Assembly (NCBI RefSeq): GCF_016446475.1
Contig: NZ_JAEHFP010000012.1
Coordinates: forward strand, 1-54,538
Reading direction: 5' to 3'
From: Paracoccus binzhouensis
GTDB lineage: Bacteria; Pseudomonadota; Alphaproteobacteria; Rhodobacterales; Rhodobacteraceae
DNA: 54,538 nucleotides
The position numbers were made by a program, and so were the translations under genes. Shown here in pieces: positions 18,008-26,249 of this stretch; positions within the stretch are counted from its first letter, which is position 1, and the number at the start of each line of letters is the position of its first letter. Under the pieces are notes generated by a model. The model was given only the letters and a program-made list of their open reading frames with translations. It was not told the DNA's origin and did not search any database.

Positions 18008-20644
18008 ATGAGCGATCAACCCACCCCGATGATGGCGCAATATCTCGCGATCCGCGAGGCCAATCCCGACGCGCTGCTGTTCTATCGCATGGGCGATTTC
18101 TACGAGATGTTCTTCGAGGACGCGGTGGCCGCCGCCGCAGCGCTCGACATCGCCCTGACCAGGCGCGGCACCCATCTGGGCGAGCCGATCCCGATGTGCG
18201 GCGTGCCGGTCCATGCGGCTGAGTCCTACCTGCTGACGCTGATCCGCAAGGGCTTCCGTGTCGCCATCGCCGAACAGATGGAGGATCCCGCCGAGGCCAG
18301 GAAGCGCGGCAGCAAATCCGTGGTGGCCCGCGACGTGGTGCGGCTGGTAACGCCCGGCACGCTGACCGAGGAATCGCTCTTGGAGGCGCGGCGGCACAAT
18401 TTCCTGGCGAGCTTCGCCACGGTGCGCGAGGAATCGGCGCTGGCCTGGGTCGACATCTCGACCGGCGCCTTCCGCGTCATGCCCTGCCCGCCCGCGCGGC
18501 TGGCCCCCGAACTCGCCCGCCACGCCCCCCGCGAATTGCTGGCCGCCGAGGGCTCGGGTCTTGCCGAAATCGCCGCCGAGGCCGGCGCGGCGCTGACCGA
18601 ACTGCCGGGCGGCAGCTTCGACAGCAGCGCCGCCACGCGCCGGCTCTGCGCATTGTTCCAGGTCGAGGCGCTGGACGGTTTCGGCCAGTTTTCCCGCGCG
18701 GAACTGGCCGCCATGGGCGCCATCGCCGATTACCTGGACCTGACGCAAAAGGGCCGGATGCCGCTGATCCGCCCGCCGGTGCGCGAGGCACCTGGCGGCG
18801 CCATGCAGATCGACGCCGCCACCCGCCGCAACCTGGAACTGACGCAGGCGCTGTCGGGCGGGCGCGAGGGCTCGCTGCTCTCCGCCATCGACCGCACGGT
18901 GACGGCGGGCGGCGCGCGCCTGCTGGAGCGGCGCATCAGCGCCCCCTCGCGCGACCTGGCCGAGATCCATGCCCGGCAGGCCGCCGTCGCGCATCTGGTG
19001 GACGACCCGCGCCTGACCGCGGACCTGCGCGAGGCGCTGTCGCGCGCGCCCGACATGGACCGGGCGCTGTCGCGGCTGGCGCTGGAGCGGGGCGGGCCGC
19101 GCGACCTGGCCGCGATCCGCGCCGGGCTGACGCAAGGCGCGGCCATCGCCGCCATGCTGGGTGACGATGAGATCGCCGTGCTGGCCGAGGCGGCGCGCGA
19201 CCTGACCGGCCATGACGCCCTGATCGACCTGCTCGACGACGCACTGGTGGCCGAGCCGCCGCTTTTGACCCGCGACGGCGGCTTCGTCGCGCCGGGCCAT
19301 GACGCCGATCTGGACGAAACCCGCCGGTTGCGCGACGAGGGTCGCGGCGTCATCGCCCGCATGCAGGCCGATTACATCGCCGAGACCGGGGTGCAGAACC
19401 TGAAGATCAAGCACAACAACGTGCTGGGCTATTTCATCGAGACCACCTCGACCCATGCCGAGAAGATGCTGGCGCCGCCGCTGAACGAGCGCTTCATCCA
19501 CCGCCAAACCACGGCGAACCAGATCCGCTTCACCACGGTCGAGCTGTCCGAGCTGGAAACCCGCATCCTCAACGCCCGCGACCGGGCGCTGGAGATCGAG
19601 CGCGAGATCTTTGCCCGCCTGTCCCGCGCCGTGCTGGACCGCGCCGGTCCCATCGGCCAGGCCGCCCGCGCGCTGGCCGAGATCGACCTGACCGCCGCCT
19701 TCGCCGACCTCGCCTCGGGCGAGGGCTGGGTGCGCCCCGAGGTCGATGCCAGCCGCGCCTTCGTGATCGAGGGCGGCCGGCATCCGGTGGTGGAACGCGC
19801 GCTCAAGCGCAAGGGCGAGGCTTTCGTCGCCAACGACTGCGCCCTGACCGAGGGCGAGACGCCGGCGATCTGGCTGCTGACCGGCCCGAACATGGCCGGA
19901 AAATCGACCTTTCTGCGCCAGAACGCGCTGATCGCCATCCTGGCCCAGGCCGGCGGCTTCGTGCCTGCCCGCCGCGCCCATGTCGGCCTGATCAGCCAGC
20001 TTTTCAGCCGCGTCGGCGCCGCGGACGACCTGGCGCGCGGCCGGTCCACCTTCATGGTCGAGATGGTCGAGACGGCGGCGATCCTGAACCAGGCCGACGA
20101 CCACGCGCTGGTGATCCTGGACGAGATCGGCCGCGGCACCGCGACCTGGGACGGGCTGTCGATCGCCTGGGCGGTGATGGAGCATCTGCATGGCAAGAAC
20201 CGCTGCCGGGCGCTGTTCGCCACCCATTACCACGAGATGACCAGCCTGTCGGCCCGCCTGCCCGGCGTCGAGAACGCCACCGTCGCGGTGCGCGAATGGG
20301 AGGGCGAGGTGATCTTCCTGCACGAGGTCAGGAAAGGCGCCGCCGACCGTTCCTATGGCGTGCAGGTGGCGCGGCTGGCGGGGCTGCCGCCCTCGGTGGT
20401 GGACCGGGCCCGCGACATCCTGCACCAGCTGGAAAACGGCGAGCGGCAGGGCACGGGCAAGCCCACAGCGCTGCTAGACGACCTGCCGCTGTTCCGCGCC
20501 GCCCCGGAGCCGGCACCCGCGGCCAGGGCGAAGCCCTCGGCGGTCGAGGAGCGGCTGCGCGGCCTGAACCCCGACACGATCAGCGCCCGCGAGGCGCTGG
20601 ACCTGGTCTACGAACTGCGCGGCATGCTGGACGAGACGGGCTGA
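18008..20644 (+). CDS. mutS: DNA mismatch repair protein MutS
   Basis: 878 aa, close to the usual length. The ATG at 18008 (MSDQPTPMMAQY) was chosen because the conserved domain begins there; an earlier in-frame ATG at 17946 adds unrelated residues. Domain I has the mismatch-wedging motif F31-Y32-E33 (GDFYEMF). The connector and lever/clamp domains follow. The ATPase near residue 625 has Walker A GPNMAGKST, the MutS signature GRSTFMVEM, and Walker B VILDEIGRGT. MutS dimers bind mispairs and recruit MutL for repair. The gene stands alone here; its 3' end overlaps the convergent GT61 gene by 37 nt. Confidence 0.98.
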   Translation: MSDQPTPMMAQYLAIREANPDALLFYRMGDFYEMFFEDAVAAAAALDIALTRRGTHLGEPIPMCGVPVHAAESYLLTLIRKGFRVAIAEQMEDPAEARKRGSKSVVARDVVRLVTPGTLTEESLLEARRHNFLASFATVREESALAWVDISTGAFRVMPCPPARLAPELARHAPRELLAAEGSGLAEIAAEAGAALTELPGGSFDSSAATRRLCALFQVEALDGFGQFSRAELAAMGAIADYLDLTQKGRMPLIRPPVREAPGGAMQIDAATRRNLELTQALSGGREGSLLSAIDRTVTAGGARLLERRISAPSRDLAEIHARQAAVAHLVDDPRLTADLREALSRAPDMDRALSRLALERGGPRDLAAIRAGLTQGAAIAAMLGDDEIAVLAEAARDLTGHDALIDLLDDALVAEPPLLTRDGGFVAPGHDADLDETRRLRDEGRGVIARMQADYIAETGVQNLKIKHNNVLGYFIETTSTHAEKMLAPPLNERFIHRQTTANQIRFTTVELSELETRILNARDRALEIEREIFARLSRAVLDRAGPIGQAARALAEIDLTAAFADLASGEGWVRPEVDASRAFVIEGGRHPVVERALKRKGEAFVANDCALTEGETPAIWLLTGPNMAGKSTFLRQNALIAILAQAGGFVPARRAHVGLISQLFSRVGAADDLARGRSTFMVEMVETAAILNQADDHALVILDEIGRGTATWDGLSIAWAVMEHLHGKNRCRALFATHYHEMTSLSARLPGVENATVAVREWEGEVIFLHEVRKGAADRSYGVQVARLAGLPPSVVDRARDILHQLENGERQGTGKPTALLDDLPLFRAAPEPAPAARAKPSAVEERLRGLNPDTISAREALDLVYELRGMLDETG

Positions 20645-21993
20645 GCGGCGTCCTGCGCCAGCGCCTCGTCCACCAGTTCGAGGATGCGGCGGGTGGCGTT
20701 GCGCCCGACATGCACGCCCAGCAACCCGTCCGAGACGGGCGGCACCCGCCCCAGGTCGGACAGGCCCGCGACATCGGCGAAGACCGTATCGTAATGGCAG
20801 CCCGAGACATGCGCGGCGGACAGGAAATCGCCCCAGCGATGCAGCTGCGTCTGGCGGGTGCCGATCTCGATCACCAGCGCGCCGGGCCGGGCATAGACCA
20901 TGTTCGCCAGGCCGGCGCCATGCGGCGCGATCACGATGTCCGCCGCCTGCATCTGCGCGATCTGTTCAAGCGGGCTGAGATGCTCGAAAGCCACCACCCG
21001 GAAGCCGCGGGCGGAGAGTTCGGCCAGCAGCGACTTGTGCCCGGTAATGCCGCGGGCGCGGGCCTCGCCGCCCTCGTCGCGGCCCATCCAGACCAGGCGC
21101 GGCCGTTCCCCGACCAGCCTGGCGGGCAGCTGGCACAGGGCGTGTTCGCGCAGCAGCCGCAGGCTGCTGTCATAAGAGGCCATGGCGATGGTCTTGCAAC
21201 AGAGCGATTCCGAGCGCAGTTGCCCGGCCCAGCGCGGATCGACCTCCGGTTCGGCGATGGCGGCGCGGATGCGTTCGTCGCCAGTCTGGTAGAGGTAATG
21301 CCGATGGCTGTAATGCGCCCGCACCCTTTCATAGGACTGCCGGCGCGAGACGAAGGCCACGCGATCCGCGATGCCGGGAAAGACCGCGGCGATGAAATTC
21401 GGGATGAAGCCCCGCACATGGTCCTGCGGCAGGTGCAGGTTGATCGGCTGGCCGCTGTCGTCATCGGCAAAGGCGGCCAGGCAGCCCAGGGTCTCGACGG
21501 TGAAATGGTAATAGTTGAAGCCGTTCTTCAGCTCGATGGCGATGGGCAGGTCCTCGACCGGCTCCTTCCAGACCGGCAGCGGCTGGTGGGCGCTACGCCG
21601 CGCGCGCCGGAAGGCATCGTGCAGCCGCGACTGGCGCCACTCGGCCCGGTTCTTCTCGTCATAGCGGGTGCGCATCCGGCCGCCGGCGGCGCCGTTCAGC
21701 CAGACCCGCTCGCCGATCGTGGCAAAGCCATTCCGGAAGGTCGCGTCCTCGAGCAACACGGGGGCGCAGTTGATCTCCATCACGCTGTCCAGCATCCGGC
21801 GCTGCTGGCGGTCAATGGCGTTCTGCTGCGCGCGGCGCAGCCCCGGGTCGTCGCTTTCGGCGAAAAGCCGCACCCGCGCGCCCCGGGCCGGGCGCAGGAT
21901 CCAGCCGGGGCGCGGCGGCAGGTAGGACAGGCCGGGATGCAGGCCCGGCATGTGGAACACGGACATCGGGGGGCGGGCAAGATCGATCTTCAT
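20608..21993 (-). CDS. GT61-family glycosyltransferase (DUF563)
   Basis: 461 aa from the ATG at 21993, which has an excellent ribosome-binding site (GAGGAGAGG) a few bases upstream; the longer open frame lacks similarity. GT61 signatures are NYYHFTVETLGCLAAF in the middle and PHGAGLANMVYARPGALVIEI near the C-terminus. No signal peptide is seen. Bacterial members are assigned to capsular or exopolysaccharide assembly. The donor sugar is unknown. The 3' end overlaps mutS in convergent orientation. It lies 38 nt past the anbu stop on the same strand, but the anbu gene is downstream of it, so the two could share a transcript. Confidence 0.9.
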   Translation of the reverse strand: MKIDLARPPMSVFHMPGLHPGLSYLPPRPGWILRPARGARVRLFAESDDPGLRRAQQNAIDRQQRRMLDSVMEINCAPVLLEDATFRNGFATIGERVWLNGAAGGRMRTRYDEKNRAEWRQSRLHDAFRRARRSAHQPLPVWKEPVEDLPIAIELKNGFNYYHFTVETLGCLAAFADDDSGQPINLHLPQDHVRGFIPNFIAAVFPGIADRVAFVSRRQSYERVRAHYSHRHYLYQTGDERIRAAIAEPEVDPRWAGQLRSESLCCKTIAMASYDSSLRLLREHALCQLPARLVGERPRLVWMGRDEGGEARARGITGHKSLLAELSARGFRVVAFEHLSPLEQIAQMQAADIVIAPHGAGLANMVYARPGALVIEIGTRQTQLHRWGDFLSAAHVSGCHYDTVFADVAGLSDLGRVPPVSDGLLGVHVGRNATRRILELVDEALAQDAAQPVSSSMPRSS

Positions 21994-22031
21994 CTGCCTC
22001 TCCTCGGACTTGGGTCCGCGGAGGGCTGCGG

Positions 22032-22757
22032 TCAGATCGTGACCTTCACGAAACTGTCGCGCAGCGCCGCGGACCAGGCGGCGGACATGGCCATGAAGGC
22101 CGGGTCGCCCTCCAGGATGCGGCGGGTATGCGAGACCGCGCACGCATCCTTGCGGATGACGGCCAGGTCCAGGGGCATACCCACCGACAGATTGGACCGC
22201 AACGTCGAATCCATCGACAACAGCACCGCCTTCTGCGCATCGGCAAGATTCGTCTCAGGCCGCACCACCCGGTCCAGGATCGGCTTGCCGTATTTGTGCT
22301 CGCCGATCTGCAGGAAAGGGGTATCCTCGGTCGCCTCGATGAAATTGCCCTCGGGATAGATCAGGAACAGCCGCATCTCGCCGCCGGCGCGCTGGCCGCC
22401 GACGATCATGCTGGCGCTGGCCTGCTGGTTCAGGTCACGGCACTGCTCGACGATCTCGCGCCGGGTGCGGTTCAGCGTCCGGCCGATGATCGTCGCCACC
22501 TGCAGCATGCTGGGCGCGCGCATGATCGAGCTTTCCTCGTCGGCCTCGGGCTGGTCGATGGCCTCCTGCAGGCGGGCGATGGTGGTCTGGGTCAGCGACA
22601 GGCTGCCGGCGGTCATCACCGCGATCACCCGCTCGCCCGGGCGCTCGAAGAAGAACATCTTGCGATAGGTCGAGATATTGTCCAGCCCGGCATTGGTCCG
22701 GGTGTCCGAAAGCAGGACCAGCCCCTCGTTGAGCTTCAAGCCGACGCAATAGGTCAT
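22032..22757 (-). CDS. Anbu, proteasome/HslV-like peptidase homologue
   Basis: 241 aa. It begins MTYCVGLKLNEGLVLLSD, so Thr2 becomes the N-terminal residue after Met removal, as in Ntn hydrolases of the proteasome fold. The motif SDTRTNAGLDNISTYRKM is diagnostic of Anbu (ancestral beta subunit, also called BPH). Anbu proteins assemble into helical or ring structures; their substrate is unknown and peptidase activity has been hard to show. This is the last gene of the four-gene cluster described at 22835-26037. The 77-nt gap before it is the largest inside the cluster. Confidence 0.93.
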   Translation of the reverse strand: MTYCVGLKLNEGLVLLSDTRTNAGLDNISTYRKMFFFERPGERVIAVMTAGSLSLTQTTIARLQEAIDQPEADEESSIMRAPSMLQVATIIGRTLNRTRREIVEQCRDLNQQASASMIVGGQRAGGEMRLFLIYPEGNFIEATEDTPFLQIGEHKYGKPILDRVVRPETNLADAQKAVLLSMDSTLRSNLSVGMPLDLAVIRKDACAVSHTRRILEGDPAFMAMSAAWSAALRDSFVKVTI

Positions 22758-22834
22758 GTCCGTTTCCTGCCGCCAGATTTCCCCGAGGGATACGACCGCC
22801 CGGCGCCCGGCGCAACAGGCCGGCGGCGGCGGGC

Positions 22835-23641
22835 CTATTGCTCCATCTCCTCGACCTGCACGCGCACATCCAGGCTTTCGGTGCCGATGCCGAAGGCGGT
22901 GCCACGCACCGGCGCCGCGTCGTCCGCATCATAGCCCGAGCCGAGCCGGACATAGCGGTCGTCCGGGCAGCAGGCATTGGCGGCGTCGAAACCGACCCAG
23001 CCCAGGGCGCCGACATGGATCTCGGCCCAGGCATGGGCGGCGTCATGCGGCTCGCCCCCGGCATTGGAATGCAGGTAGCCCGAGACATAGCGCGCCGGCA
23101 GGCCGCGTTCGCGGGCGCAGGCGATCAGCGCATGGGCGTGGTCCTGGCAGACGCCCTGGCCCAGGGCCAGCGCCTCGGCGGCCGAGGTATGGGCCTCGGT
23201 CACGCCGGGCACATAGGCGATGGCCGCGGCCACGGCGGCGGACAGCCGGTGCGCCAGGTCCAGCGCATCCTCGCCCCGTTCGGATCGGGCCAGCGCGCGC
23301 AGCGCCTCGTCCAGGGCGGTGAAGCGGGTCGGGCGCAGATAGACCAGCGGGTTGATGACCTCGCGATGGCCGCGCAGCACGCCGGCGGTGTCGCGGGTCT
23401 CGACCTGGCCGGCGATGGCGACGGTGATCTCCTCGACGGGGCCGCGCACGGTCCAGTCCTCGATCCAGTCGCCGGCGCCGTCGCGAAAACCGGCGCCGCG
23501 CTGGCCGCCGGTGACCGAGATCCGCCAGTCCGCCACCCGCTGCCCCTCGTGGACCGAGGGCGTCAGCCGCAGGCTCTGCACCAGCGCCTGCGCCGGATGG
23601 TCATAGCGATAGCTGGTCTCGTGGGTGATCTTCAACCGCAT
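22835..23641 (-). CDS. Transglutaminase-like cysteine peptidase domain protein (Anbu cluster)
   Basis: 268 aa. An N-terminal bacterial transglutaminase-like beta domain (MRLKITHETSYRYDHP) precedes the papain-like core. The catalytic triad is visible: Cys in GQGVCQDHAH, His in HAWAEIHV and Asp in GFDAAN. The protein has no signal peptide, so it should be cytosolic. In the literature on Anbu this family co-occurs with ATP-grasp and alpha-E proteins, and an amide-bond-forming and amide-bond-cleaving system has been proposed. It starts 9 nt after the alpha-E stop. Confidence 0.94.
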   Translation of the reverse strand: MRLKITHETSYRYDHPAQALVQSLRLTPSVHEGQRVADWRISVTGGQRGAGFRDGAGDWIEDWTVRGPVEEITVAIAGQVETRDTAGVLRGHREVINPLVYLRPTRFTALDEALRALARSERGEDALDLAHRLSAAVAAAIAYVPGVTEAHTSAAEALALGQGVCQDHAHALIACARERGLPARYVSGYLHSNAGGEPHDAAHAWAEIHVGALGWVGFDAANACCPDDRYVRLGSGYDADDAAPVRGTAFGIGTESLDVRVQVEEMEQ

Positions 23642-23650
23642 GACGTCCCC

Positions 23651-24610
23651 CTACATCCGTCCGCTCAGATAATCCTCGTGCACCGCATTCGAGATGCCGG
23701 CCAGTTCGTTGATGAACCAGGACAGGAATTCGTGCAGCCCCTCGTCGAAGATCGCCTCGATGTCGCGCGCCATCAGCGCGTTCAGCGTCTCATGTGCCTT
23801 GACCGAGCCGGTTTGCGGCACCTCCTCGCCATAGCGGCGCACCAGCCCGTCCAGGTGCCAGACCGCCTCGTAGAGCGAGGTCAGCAGCGAGCGCGGGCTC
23901 TCGCCGTTCAGGATCAGGAAATCCGCGACCTTGCCGGCCGTCACCTCGCCGCCATAGGCCCAGTGGAAGGCCCGGTGCGCCGACAGCGCCCGCAGGATCA
24001 CCTGCCACTGGTAGTTGTCGAGGCCGGAGCCGACGAATTCCACCCGCGGCAGCAGCACGAAATACTTCACGTCCAGCAGCCGGGCGGTGGCGTCGGCGCG
24101 TTCCAGCGCATAGCCTAGGTTCAGGAAATGCCAGCCGTCGTTGCGCAGCTGCGTGGCATTGATGGCGCCGCGCACGGTGGCGCCGTGGCGCATGGTGAAA
24201 TCGGTCAGCATCGCGGTGTCGAGCTGGCTGCGCGGCCGGCGCTGCAGGGCGCGCAATTCCTGGTAGCCGAGGTTCAGCGCATCCCAGACCTGGCTGGTCA
24301 GCGCCGTGCGCACGATGCGCCCGCCCTCGCGCGCCCGCTCGATGCAGGAGGCGACCGAGGACGGGTTGTCCTGGTCGAAGAACAGCCAGGATTCGATGTT
24401 CTCCTGGGTGATCGCGGCGCCATAGCGTTCGGCGAAGGCGGCCTGCGCGCCGGATGCCCGCAGCAGCGATTCCCATTCGTTGCGATAGCCCTCCTCGGTG
24501 TTGGGCAGCAGAGTGATGCGCGCGCCCACGTCCAGAAGCCGGGCGGCGGTCTCGGCGCGTTCCAGGTGACGGCCCATCCAGAACAGGTTGGCGGCGGTGC
24601 GGCTGAGCAT
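23651..24610 (-). CDS. Alpha-E domain protein (DUF403, Anbu cluster)
   Basis: 319 aa, almost wholly alpha-helical, with MLSRTAANLFWMGRHLERAE at the start, the standard opening of the alpha-E family. The chosen ATG at 24610 has GGGAGGG seven bases upstream. A further in-frame ATG at 24625 overlaps the ATP-grasp stop (TAATG) and would add five residues. The biochemical role of the family is unknown, but it nearly always accompanies a circularly permuted ATP-grasp, as here. Confidence 0.94.
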   Translation of the reverse strand: MLSRTAANLFWMGRHLERAETAARLLDVGARITLLPNTEEGYRNEWESLLRASGAQAAFAERYGAAITQENIESWLFFDQDNPSSVASCIERAREGGRIVRTALTSQVWDALNLGYQELRALQRRPRSQLDTAMLTDFTMRHGATVRGAINATQLRNDGWHFLNLGYALERADATARLLDVKYFVLLPRVEFVGSGLDNYQWQVILRALSAHRAFHWAYGGEVTAGKVADFLILNGESPRSLLTSLYEAVWHLDGLVRRYGEEVPQTGSVKAHETLNALMARDIEAIFDEGLHEFLSWFINELAGISNAVHEDYLSGRM

Positions 24611-24624
24611 GGCTGACCCTCCCA

Positions 24625-26037
24625 TTATTCCGACAGGACCCAGGTGTCCTTGACCCCGCCGCCCTGCGACGAGTTCACCACCAGCGAACCCTCGCGCAGG
24701 GCGACGCGGGTCAGCCCGCCCGGCACCAGCTCGACCCGGTCGCCGCACAGGCAGAAGGGCCGCAGGTCGACATGGCGCGGCGCCACCCCCTCCTCCACGA
24801 AGGTCGGGCAGGTGGACAGCGCCAGGGTCGGCTGGGCGATGTAATTGTGCGGATTGGCGCGGATGCGCTCGGCGAAATCCGCGATCTCGGCCTTGCTGGC
24901 GCGGGGACCGATCAGCATGCCGTAGCCGCCCGAGCCATGCACCTCCTTGACCACCAGCTCGGCCAGGTTGGCCATGACATAGCGGTAATCCTCGTCCTTC
25001 CACAGCGTCCAGGTCTGGACGTTGCGCAGGATCGGCTCCTCTCCCAGGTAGAAGCGGATCATCTCGGGCACGAAGGTATAGATCGCCTTGTCGTCGGCCA
25101 CCCCGGCCCCCGGGGCCGAGGCGATCGAGACCCCGCCCGAACGATAGACATCCATCAGCCCCGGCACGCCCAGCATGGAATCGCGCCGGAAGCACAGGGG
25201 ATCGAGAAACTGGTCGTCGATGCGGCGATAGATCACGTCCACCCGCTTCGGCCCCTGGGTGGTGCGCATGTAGACGAAGCCCGCGTCCACGAACAGGTCG
25301 CTGCCCTCGACCAGCTCGACGCCCATCAGGTTCGCCAGGAAGCTGTGCTCGTAATAGGCGCTGTTGTAATGGCCCGGCGTCAGGATCACCACGGTCGGCG
25401 TGCCTTCGCATTTCGCCGGCGCGACAGAGGCCAGCGTGCGGCGCAAAAGTTCGGGATACTGGTCCACCGGCTCGATGCGATTGTTGCGGAACAGCGCCGG
25501 GAACATGCGCATCATGATCTCGCGGTTCTCCAGCATGTAGCTGACGCCCGAGGGGGTGCGGCAATTGTCCTCGAGCACATGGAACTCGTCCCGGCCGGTG
25601 CGGACGATGTCGATGCCGACGATATGCGAGAAGACGCCGCGCGGCGGCACGAAGCCCACCACCGCCTTTTCATAGGCGGCGTTCTGATAGACCAGCCGCG
25701 CCGGGACGCGGCCGGCGCGGATGATCTCGCCCCGGCCGTAGACGTCGCGCAGGAAGGCGTTCAGCGCCCGCGCCCGCTGCTTGATGCCGCGTTCCAGCCG
25801 CCGCCATTCCGCTTGCAGGAACACCCGCGGCATCATGTCGAAGGGGATCAGCCGGTCCGGGTCGCCGCCCTCGCCATAGACCGCGAAGGTGATGCCGATG
25901 CGGCGGAACAGCGCCTCGGCCTCGGCCTGCTTCATCTGCCGGATTTCGGCCGGCATGGTTTCGATCCAGTCCGAAAGCAGGGCATAGGGCTCGCGCACCT
26001 GGCTGCCCTCGACCATTTCATTGTAGTACATCGTCAT
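24625..26037 (-). CDS. Circularly permuted ATP-grasp protein (DUF404/DUF407, Anbu cluster)
   Basis: 470 aa. Recognisable segments are RPVFL-like MMPRVFLQAEW, LNAFLRDVYG, VLEDNCRTPSGVSYMLENR, VVILTPGHYNSAYYEH and VVKEVHGSGGYGMLIGP, in the permuted order characteristic of the family. ATP-grasp enzymes usually ligate a carboxylate to an amine through an acyl phosphate. It is the first gene of the cluster, with GAGGG before the start. An internal ATG at 26031 is an alternative start. No promoter is convincing in the 212 nt upstream, which also hold a small hairpin at 26148-26166. Confidence 0.95.
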   Translation of the reverse strand: MTMYYNEMVEGSQVREPYALLSDWIETMPAEIRQMKQAEAEALFRRIGITFAVYGEGGDPDRLIPFDMMPRVFLQAEWRRLERGIKQRARALNAFLRDVYGRGEIIRAGRVPARLVYQNAAYEKAVVGFVPPRGVFSHIVGIDIVRTGRDEFHVLEDNCRTPSGVSYMLENREIMMRMFPALFRNNRIEPVDQYPELLRRTLASVAPAKCEGTPTVVILTPGHYNSAYYEHSFLANLMGVELVEGSDLFVDAGFVYMRTTQGPKRVDVIYRRIDDQFLDPLCFRRDSMLGVPGLMDVYRSGGVSIASAPGAGVADDKAIYTFVPEMIRFYLGEEPILRNVQTWTLWKDEDYRYVMANLAELVVKEVHGSGGYGMLIGPRASKAEIADFAERIRANPHNYIAQPTLALSTCPTFVEEGVAPRHVDLRPFCLCGDRVELVPGGLTRVALREGSLVVNSSQGGGVKDTWVLSE

Positions 26038-26249
26038 CGCTCACCCTCGCCTCTGCCCATGATCTTCGCATCTGGGCGCGCGCTGTCCACAGCCGGCGCC
26101 CCGGCGGCGGGGCGGATTGTCCGCTTGGCAGGGGTCGCCGGGGTCCGCTGCCCAAAATAAAGGCAGAGAGCCGGCAGGACGTTCCGGCTTGCGGCAGGCC
26201 AGAGACGCCGCGGACCGGCGGCGCCTTTTCGGCCCGGCAGGGCCGCGGA

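Noticed and set aside
19878..20160. MutS Walker B variant DEIGRGTAT instead of the common DEIGRGTST
   Set aside because: The catalytic acidic residues are intact and, to my knowledge, this variant occurs in alphaproteobacterial MutS; not evidence of inactivation.
17849..20425. A long minus-strand open frame opposite mutS
   Set aside because: Low-complexity His/Arg/Gly-rich translation without motifs; mutS has complete motifs in its own frame.
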